Of a stretch of DNA of 64,000 nucleotides, positions 17,084 through 24,400 are shown piece after piece. Origin of the DNA: JAVVHH01 sp965199585 (GTDB taxonomy: Bacteria > Pseudomonadota > Alphaproteobacteria > Acetobacterales > Acetobacteraceae); assembly GCA_965199585.1 (NCBI GenBank), contig CBDASI010000002.1, forward strand, positions 3,518,438-3,582,437. The letters are read 5' to 3'. The translations under genes were made by a program, and so were the position numbers. How positions within the stretch are numbered: the first letter of the stretch is position 1; each line of letters begins with the position of its first letter. The notes under the pieces are model-generated. The model ran no database searches, was not told the DNA's origin, and saw only the letters and a list, made by a program, of their open reading frames with translations.

Positions 17084-17150
17084 GAATGGGGCTTGACGCC
17101 GGCTCGCCGAGGCGGTGCCTGGCCTGACATCAGCACATCGGAACACCGCC

Positions 17151-18086
17151 ATGACCCAACATCCGAAACCCGGCCATGTCCTGCTCGTCGCCGGCCTGAT
17201 GCAATCGGCGGTCGACGGGCTCGACGCCGCCGTCGACATGCTCGACGGGCGTGACCCGGCGATCCGCGACGAGTTGGTGCGCGCGCATGCCGACACGATC
17301 CGCGGCATCGCCACCAGCGGCCATGCCGGTGCGTCGCGGGCCTTGATCGAGGCGCTGCCAAAGCTGGAGATCATCGCCTGCTTCAGCGCCGGCATCGACA
17401 ACGTCGATGTCGAGGCCGCGGCCGAGCGGAACATCCCGGTAACCGCGACGTCGGACGCCCTGGCCGACGACGTCGCCGACCTCGCCATCGCGCACTGCCT
17501 GCTGCTGCTGCGCCGCCTTACCCATGCCGACCGCTTCGTGCGCGACAACCAGTGGTCGGCCGGCGAGTTCGCCCTGGCGCGCTCGTTGCGCGGCAAGCAT
17601 CTGGGGATCGTCGGCATGGGCACCATCGGCAGCGCCATCGCGCGCCGCGCCGAGGCCATGGCGATGACGGTGCACTACACCTCGCGCAGCCATAAGCCCG
17701 CGCTGCCGCACGAATACCATGACAGCGCTATCGCCCTGGCCGCCGCTTGCGACGTCATCGTGGTGTGCTGCCCCGCGACGCCGGAAACCTTTCACCTGAT
17801 CGACGCCAGCGTTCTGGCCGCGCTCGGATCGAAGGGTTACCTGATCAACATCGCCCGCGGCAGCGTAGTCGATGAGGCAGCGTTGGTGGAGGCACTGCAG
17901 GCGAGCACGATTGCCGGCGCCGGGCTGGACGTGTTCGAGGACGAGCCGCGCCCCCTGCCCGCTTTGCTGACGATGGACAACGTCATCCTGACGCCGCACA
18001 TCGGCTCCGGCACGGACGAGACACGGGCGGCCATGGGACAGTCGATGACCGACAGCCTGGTCGGCCATCTCACTAAAGCAGGGTAA
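17151..18086 (+). CDS. D-2-hydroxyacid dehydrogenase (NAD(P)-dependent)
   Basis: A 311-residue D-isomer-specific 2-hydroxyacid dehydrogenase, probably a glyoxylate/hydroxypyruvate reductase type. The substrate domain holds FSAGIDNVD. The Rossmann motif is GIVGMGTIGSAIARR. Catalytic residues are Arg in NIARGSVVDE, Glu in DVFEDEPRP and His in LTPHIGSGT. After the Rossmann motif, TSRSHK indicates NADPH preference, as in GHPR enzymes. The start ATG 17151 has GGA about eight bases upstream; the longer reading frame (17115) has no support. It may recycle glyoxylate or hydroxypyruvate in the cytoplasm. It is followed by a palindrome and repeat-like DNA. Confidence 0.9.
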   Translation: MTQHPKPGHVLLVAGLMQSAVDGLDAAVDMLDGRDPAIRDELVRAHADTIRGIATSGHAGASRALIEALPKLEIIACFSAGIDNVDVEAAAERNIPVTATSDALADDVADLAIAHCLLLLRRLTHADRFVRDNQWSAGEFALARSLRGKHLGIVGMGTIGSAIARRAEAMAMTVHYTSRSHKPALPHEYHDSAIALAAACDVIVVCCPATPETFHLIDASVLAALGSKGYLINIARGSVVDEAALVEALQASTIAGAGLDVFEDEPRPLPALLTMDNVILTPHIGSGTDETRAAMGQSMTDSLVGHLTKAG

Positions 18087-18111
18087 CCCCGCTCAGCCCA
18101 CTCACTCGTAG

Positions 18112-18179
18112 GGTGGGCTTCAGCCCACCATCGCGCGCCGTCGCCCACCCGTCATGGCTACGCTCCTCGCAGTGACGAG
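18112..18179. repeat. short palindrome plus half of a dispersed repeat-like element
   Basis: GGTGGGCT/AGCCCACC (18112-18119/18122-18129) is a perfect palindrome that can end transcription of the dehydrogenase gene. About 20 bases later, TACGCTCCTCGCAGTGACG (from 18159) closely matches the right arm of the large inverted repeat at 21336-21431. This suggests a partial copy of the same interspersed element. Confidence 0.5.
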
Positions 18180-18180
18180 A

Positions 18181-19200
18181 TCACGCCGGCAACTCCGGGA
18201 TCGTCAGGAACGCCTGCGCCACGTGCTGAAACGCCTGGTGTGCGCGGCTGACGATCACCGAGTGCGCTGCACCCCGGATGATCGACAGCTGCCGGTCGCC
18301 GTTCGGCAGCTTGTCGAAGAACGCCTGTAGGTCTTCCAGCGTCGAGATGCCGTCATACTCGCCTTTGACCAGCAGCACCGGGCTCAAAATCTTGGCCGGG
18401 TCGACGATCGGGAGATGCGCGGTCATGTCGAGATAGGTGCCGGTCGGCACGCTGTCGCCGTTGACGATCTCCTTGTCGACGAACGCGCGGGCGACGTCCG
18501 GGTCGGTCGTGCCCGGGTGGTCGCGGGTGAAGATGCTCTCCAGCATCGCCCGGTCGCGCGGGCGCCGGTTATGGGTGCGGTAGAACTCGGTCTGCTCGCC
18601 CCGCTTGGCCAGCGTCGGCGACCCGGCGCCGGTATAGGTGAAGGCGGCCAGCACCAGGCGGCCGGCGCGGTCCGGCTGCGCCTGCGCGAACGCCGCCGCC
18701 CGGATCGCGCCGGAGGACTCGCCCAGCAGATGCGGCCGGGCCTGCCCCGTCTCGGCCCGGATCAGGTCGGTCACCACGATCAGGTCCTGCACGCCGCTGG
18801 CGATGTCGGAGTTGCCGCTGGTCTGCGTCGAGCGGCCGTAGCCTTCGTGATCGAGCGTCCAGACGTCGTAGCCAAGGCGGGCGAACACGTTCATGAGCGA
18901 GAAGTCGGCGTGGCCGGGCACGGTCAGGTCGAAGCTGGCCAATGCCGCCGGCGACGAGCCGTGCACCAGCAACAACACCGGCAGCGCCGCCGCCCCGGGC
19001 ACCGGCGCCGCCGCGCGCTTGCGATAGACGGCCAGCCGAATCGCCTCGCCGTCGCGGTGCTTGGTGGCCCAGTAACTGGCGGACCACAGGCCGGCCGGCA
19101 CCTCGGGGGATGGGAGGTCGGCAGCCCCGCCCGTCAGCAAGGCCGCGCCGGCCATCGCGGCCGCGCCGATGAGGTGCCGACGCCGTGGCTGCTCTGACAT
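18181..19200 (-). CDS. secreted alpha/beta hydrolase
   Basis: A 339-residue alpha/beta-hydrolase. The N-terminus RRRHLIGAAAMAGAALLTGG looks like a Tat or Sec export signal, so the enzyme probably acts in the periplasm. The oxyanion His-Gly is in LLVHGSSPAA, the nucleophile elbow is HLLGESSGAIRAA (Ser), the acid is in LVKGEYDGIS (Asp), and the catalytic His is in RGAAHSVI. The cap region after FTYTGAGSP is rich in charged residues. The substrate is unknown; ester or lactone hydrolysis is the default inference. It runs in the same direction as pbpC and begins about 40 bases after the pbpC stop. Confidence 0.83.
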   Translation of the reverse strand: MSEQPRRRHLIGAAAMAGAALLTGGAADLPSPEVPAGLWSASYWATKHRDGEAIRLAVYRKRAAAPVPGAAALPVLLLVHGSSPAALASFDLTVPGHADFSLMNVFARLGYDVWTLDHEGYGRSTQTSGNSDIASGVQDLIVVTDLIRAETGQARPHLLGESSGAIRAAAFAQAQPDRAGRLVLAAFTYTGAGSPTLAKRGEQTEFYRTHNRRPRDRAMLESIFTRDHPGTTDPDVARAFVDKEIVNGDSVPTGTYLDMTAHLPIVDPAKILSPVLLVKGEYDGISTLEDLQAFFDKLPNGDRQLSIIRGAAHSVIVSRAHQAFQHVAQAFLTIPELPA

Positions 19201-19240
19201 GGTGCGTTCTCCCGTCTCGTTTCGGTCAGGCTAGCACGCG

Positions 19241-21334
19241 TCACTCGACGACGACATTGACCGGCGGCGACGCCACATCCTGCGCGGCGAGCCGGATCTG
19301 GAACCGGTATCGGCCGGGCACCATCGTCCAGACCAGCGGCGCATCCGACTCCGCCGTCGAGATCGGCTGGCCGTTCAGCAACCAGACGATCTGCGCCGCC
19401 TTCGGCTCGACCGACGCGTGCAGCACCAGGCGATTAAGGGCGGCGGGCAGGTTCGGGTTGCGCCAGACATGCAGGTTGTTGTCCGGCCGCACGATCGCCA
19501 GCCGCGTCTCGGGCGGCGCAGCAATGGGCGGCTCCGGATGCACCCACTCCGTCAGCCGCTCGGCGCAGTCGGGCGCCGCCGGCCGACCGGTGCGGGCGCA
19601 CAGTTCGACCGGCTCGCGACCCGGTGGCGGCGCGAACTCGCCCGCCAGCAGGTCGGTCCGCAGGCTGCCGTGCAGATGCAGCATGACCTCCTGCGCCAGG
19701 CCCGCCGCCGACCGCGCGCCGCTGAGCCTGGTCATCGGCCCGGCATCGCCGCGCCCAACCCAGACGCCGACGACGTAGTCGCGCGACCACGCGAGGGTCC
19801 ATGCATCGCGGTAACCCTGCGAGGTGCCGGTCTTGAGCGCGACGGCAAACGGATATTCCGACGAGCCGTAGCGCGGGAAGCTCGGCAGGCGGGCGACGGG
19901 GTCGCTGAGGAAGCGCCCGACCAGCCGTGCGGCGTCGAGGCCGATCAATTGGCTCGTGGGCGCCGCCATGCCGGCGACCCAGGTGAGCGGACGGTCGCGC
20001 CCATCGTCGGCCAGGGTGGCGTACGCGCGCATCAGGCGCTCGAGCGTGGTCGGCAGCGCCCCGATTGCCATCGCCAGGCCGAACCGGTCGGGCGAGCCGC
20101 CGAGATCGTGCAGGCCCAGACGGCGCAGGGCGTCGAACGCGGGTTGCAGGCCGATCCGTCGCAGCAGGGCGGCGGCCGGCACGTTGCGGGAATTGGCGAG
20201 TGCCTGCCGCGGCAGCAGTGCGCCGAGGAAGTCGTGGTCGGCATTGCTGATGCCGGTCGCACGCTCCGGCGTGTCGGCCGCGATCTGTTGCGGCGTGATC
20301 AGCCCGCGGTCGAGGCCGATCGCATAGAGGAACGGCTTGAGCGTGCTCCCCGGCGAGCGGAACTCGCGGCTGAAGTCGATCCCGCTTTGCCCGCCGACAT
20401 CGGCCAGCACGGCCCGGTCCCGCCGCCGCAGCACCATCACCGCCGCCTGCTGCGCACCGTCCTGGCGCCAGCGCGCGAGATGCGAGTCCGCACGATGACG
20501 CACCCAATCCTGCGTCGCGAGGTCAATCGTCGTGCGCACGATCGGCCCCTCCCCGGCCGGGCTAAGGCGCTGCAGCCGTTGGACCAGCAGCAGATCGGGC
20601 GGACGGCGCGGTGCCGCGCGGGGCATGACCGCCGACAGGGCAGCGAGTGCGTCGGTACGGGTGGCGTCGTCCAGGTCCATCGCCAGAATGGCGCGGCCAG
20701 CCCGGGATCGCAGCCGGCCTGGACGGCGAAGCGACAGGTGACCCGGAGATTGCGGGATCGAGCACAGCAGCGCCGCCTGTGCGACGGTGAGGTCTTCGGC
20801 CGGTCGGTCGAAATACCAGCGCGCGGCATGGGCGATGCCGTGGCTGCTCTCGCCGTAGGGCGCCAGGCGCAGATATTGGGCGAGCACGGCGTCATGACCG
20901 TAGCGCAGCGTCAGGCCGATCGCCGCCCCGGCCTCAATCATCTTGGACCAAAACGTGCGTGGCCGCGGGTGCTGCATGCGCACGACCTGCATCGCGATGG
21001 TCGAGGCGCCGGAGCCGCGGCCGCCGCGCAGATGCTGCCAGGCGGCGCGGACGATCGCGACCGGGTCGACGCCCGGATGCTGCCAGAACCGCCGATCCTC
21101 GAGCGCCAGGGTCGCCGCGATCACACGGGGCGGTGGCGAGACGGGCCAGTAGCCGTAATCGATTTGGCGGCCACCGCCGGGCCGGGCGCTTTGATGGCCG
21201 ATCTGGGTAATGAAGTTACCTGTGCTATCGGTCACCCAGGCCGTCGGCGCGGGTGCGTCGAGGCGGATGTCGGGGAGGATCAGCGTGACGGCGGCCCCGG
21301 CCAACGCTGCCAGCGCCAAAAGAGCACGCCTCAT
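19241..21334 (-). CDS. pbpC: penicillin-binding protein 1C (PbpC)
   Basis: A 697-residue bifunctional class A PBP anchored at the inner membrane by residues 2-22. The glycosyltransferase (GT51) domain has the catalytic Glu in LALEDRRFWQHPGVDP and the second motif SGASTIAMQVVRM. The transpeptidase has the SxxK serine in SPGSTLKPFLYA, SRN in ANSRNVPAA, and KTGTS in VALKTGTSQGYRDAW. A C-terminal BiPBP_C-type beta domain follows, typical of PbpC. The start ATG complement 21332-21334 places the anchor at the N-terminus; an upstream extension would run through the repeat DNA. PbpC is commonly coupled with a bacterial alpha-2-macroglobulin, encoded here just upstream on the same strand, 106 bases away. 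Confidence 0.93.
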   Translation of the reverse strand: MRRALLALAALAGAAVTLILPDIRLDAPAPTAWVTDSTGNFITQIGHQSARPGGGRQIDYGYWPVSPPPRVIAATLALEDRRFWQHPGVDPVAIVRAAWQHLRGGRGSGASTIAMQVVRMQHPRPRTFWSKMIEAGAAIGLTLRYGHDAVLAQYLRLAPYGESSHGIAHAARWYFDRPAEDLTVAQAALLCSIPQSPGHLSLRRPGRLRSRAGRAILAMDLDDATRTDALAALSAVMPRAAPRRPPDLLLVQRLQRLSPAGEGPIVRTTIDLATQDWVRHRADSHLARWRQDGAQQAAVMVLRRRDRAVLADVGGQSGIDFSREFRSPGSTLKPFLYAIGLDRGLITPQQIAADTPERATGISNADHDFLGALLPRQALANSRNVPAAALLRRIGLQPAFDALRRLGLHDLGGSPDRFGLAMAIGALPTTLERLMRAYATLADDGRDRPLTWVAGMAAPTSQLIGLDAARLVGRFLSDPVARLPSFPRYGSSEYPFAVALKTGTSQGYRDAWTLAWSRDYVVGVWVGRGDAGPMTRLSGARSAAGLAQEVMLHLHGSLRTDLLAGEFAPPPGREPVELCARTGRPAAPDCAERLTEWVHPEPPIAAPPETRLAIVRPDNNLHVWRNPNLPAALNRLVLHASVEPKAAQIVWLLNGQPISTAESDAPLVWTMVPGRYRFQIRLAAQDVASPPVNVVVE

Positions 21335-21335
21335 C

Positions 21336-21431
21336 CCGTCATCGCGAGCGGAGCGCGGCGATCCAGACTCGGGCAGAAAATTCGTGCCGTTGCCCTGGAT
21401 TGCCGCGTCGCTACGCTCCTTGCCATGACGG
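21336..21431. repeat. large imperfect inverted repeat (interspersed REP/MITE-like element)
   Basis: The left arm, beginning CCGTCATCGCGAGCGGAGCG (from 21336), is mirrored by the right arm ending ACGCTCCTTGCCATGACGG (to 21431); GATCCAGA and CTGGATTG lie inside the arms. It fills almost the whole gap between the alpha-2-macroglobulin stop and the pbpC start. This type of CGTCATNGCGAGCG...CGCTCGCNATGACG palindrome is widespread in proteobacterial intergenic DNA. A half copy is near 18159-18179. Confidence 0.75.
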
Positions 21432-21440
21432 CGGCGATGT

Positions 21441-24400
21441 TCACCGCGCGATGACCACCCTTGCGCCGCCGGTGCTGCCCGAAGTTCCCGGCGCATACAG
21501 CATCGCCACGCTCGCAGGCGGCTCGGTAAAACTGCCGGCGATGGTGGCGCGCATGCGGGTGCGCAGGCTGAACGTCCCGCGCGGCAGCTGTAGCCAGACC
21601 GCGGTCACGGCGTCGTCGCCGTAACCGGCCCAACTCGGCGCCAGCGTCGGCGGGGCAGATGGGCTCGCGTCGGCGGTCGCGGTGGCGAGCGCCGGGTTGA
21701 GCGGCTCCATGCCGGCCGGCAGCGGCAGCGTGAGCGCCACCTGGGGCCGGTCGGCGTCGCTGACCAGTTCGTCCCATTCCTCGACGACGTCGCCGACCGT
21801 GAGATGGATCATGCCGTCGGCCGCCGGCTCGAGCTTGGTCATCGGGCCGGTCGGTTCGACCTTGTACAGCGTGCGCGTGAGGACGAAGCCATGCTGGTCC
21901 GCCTGCGCCTCGGCGCCGGGTTGCGCCGGCACGAAGGCGGTCGCAGCGAGCACGGCGGTCCCGGCGGGTGCGGTGACCGACACCGGTCCGACCGCCGCCG
22001 TCCGCGCCTGCAGCAGCGGATGCGCCTGATCGAGCATGCCCGTGACCCGGCGATCGGGCAACGCGATCACGGCCGGCACCGGCTTGGACGGCGCCTGCCA
22101 TGACGCCGCGAGCGCCTCGAGTGCGGCGGCCGTCGCGTTCGTGGTGCCCCAGCCATCACCGCCCGCCAGCCCCAGCAGCCCGGCCCGCACGACCGGCAGG
22201 CGTGGATCGGACGGCGTCGCGCGCGCAACGGCGCTGACGATCTGGGCGAGGCTCCGCGTCTCGGACGGCAGGATGACCGGCGTCGCCGGCTGATCGACGA
22301 GGCCGCCATAGGTCGGCTTGCCGTCCCGGGCCAGCAAGTTGACCCGGCTCCACAGCCCCTCGAGCACCGCGGGCAGCAGCTGCCGGTCGGCGGGCGGCAG
22401 CCGGGCCAGCACCTGGGCGACATCGGCCAACGCCCCGGTCCGCAATGCGGGCGTCTGCCGGGCCAGTTCGGTGGCGTCCGTGGCCGAGATGGTGCCGCCA
22501 TCGGCCAGCGCGAGCAGTGCCGTGACGCGGTCGAACAGCTCCGCCGTGCTGGTCAGATGCGGGTAGTCGCTGCGCAACGACGCGGTCAGCACCTTGGCCA
22601 TCCGATCGACCATCGGCTTGTCGACCGGCAGTCCGGCGCGGCCGGCCCCGACCAGCACGCGATAGGCCGTCGCCGTCAGCCACACCCGGCCCGGCGTGCC
22701 CGGGAAGAACGCGACCAGCCCATCGGAGTCGGTCGCCCGCTTGATGGCGTCGATCGTGGCGGCGACGTCCCCCGCCATGCGCTCGCGCAGTCCAGCCGCC
22801 TCGAGCAGCGGCGTGAACGGCAGCAACGCCAATTCACCACGGGCCAGGGCCATGCGCTGCTCGACGCCGCCGACCAGCGGACGGGTGAGTGACAGCGCGC
22901 CGGTGATCAGCCGGGTCACGGCCGGGTCGGTCGATAGCGTGACGGTGCGGGCGAAGCTGGCGGGACGAACGGGATCCTGGGGAGGTGCCAGGGTCAGTGT
23001 TCCATCCGGCCCGACGGCAAGCAGTTCCTGCCGGTTGACGATCGGGCGGTCCGGCCGGATCGGCAGATCGATCTGCACGGCGTCGCCAGCGTGATCGACG
23101 GTCCGCTGCACCAGGAAACGGACGCGCGCGACGTCGGTGCCGGCGGCTGGTTCTGGGACCGTGACGGTAAAGTCGGTGCGGGCGGGGCGCTGTCCGTCCC
23201 AGGTGACGGCCTGCTCGCGCGGACCGCTGACGGCGAGGTTGTCGAGGGAGATGGTCGCCTGCCCGGCGCCACCGGGCCCCTCCACGATGCGGCCGATCAG
23301 CCCGGCGGTGAAGCTGTCTCCGGCCCGCACGAAGCGCGGCAGCGAGGGTTGCGCGACGATCGGCTGGCGCACCTTGAGCTGGCCGGTACCGAAGCCGAAC
23401 CGGTCGGGGCCGCTGACCGCCTCGGCGCGGAGCATGAACACCGTCAGCGTATCGGGCAACTTGACGTGGATGCGCGCGGTGCCGTCCTGGCCGACCTTCA
23501 CGCGCGGCACATAGAGCGGCACCGGCGTGAAGTTCTTGCGCACGGAGATGTTCTCCATGCCGGCATCGCCCGCCTCGTCGCCGCCCGGCGCTTCGGCGAG
23601 CGGGATGACCCCGAACGCCATGTTGCGGGTGTCGCGCGCGACCATGCGGGCGGGGCGGTCGACCAGGAAGTCCGGCAGCGGATCGAGCGGCGCCTCCTTG
23701 GCCAGCGCCAGCACCGCCTGATCGACCATCCACACCGTGGCTTCGCCCGCGACCGGCTTGCCCGCCGAGTCTGCCAGGTGCAGCACCAGGTCGAACTCCT
23801 GCGCGGGTCGAGCCTGTGCCGGCGCGTCGAAGGTGACCTGCAGGCGATTTTCGACGGGGCTCACCGCGATCGTGGTTGTCGCGGCCAGCGTCACCGGCTT
23901 GCCTTGGTCAAACGGAGCAGCCGGGTTGATCGGGCCGGGCAGCCGGCCCCGCATCAGCAGCATGTGGACCACGAGCTTAGGCGTCTGCGCCTTGCGGATT
24001 GGCACGGGGTAGCGGCCGAAGCCGTTGGCGATGTCGATCCAATCGTAGCGGAACCGGCCCTCCGGCTCCTCCACCACGGCCAGCGCGCGGCCGGTCTGGA
24101 ACGGGCTCTGCACCAGCAGCGTCGCCGTCTCGCCCGGCACGTAGCGTGGCTTGTCGGTCGACAGCGTCACCGTCTGCGCCGGCGGCGCCTGCCACGTCAC
24201 CGGCGTGTCACCGGCCATGAACAGGTCGACCTTGACCGTCTGCGTCCGCCCGACGCGGTCCTGCGCCGACACCTCAACGACGTACACACCCGCTTCGGAC
24301 GCCCCGAAATGCACCGGGATCGGCTCGGCCGCGCTCGTGACCCGGCGCTCGGCCATGACATCGTCGATCACCTCGGTCTGATACTTGGCCGACCCCTGCG

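Noticed and set aside
19418..21454. A 678-codon plus-strand frame opposite pbpC
   Set aside because: The product is Arg/His/Gln-rich with no domain, while the opposite strand encodes a complete PbpC; it is a GC-driven shadow.
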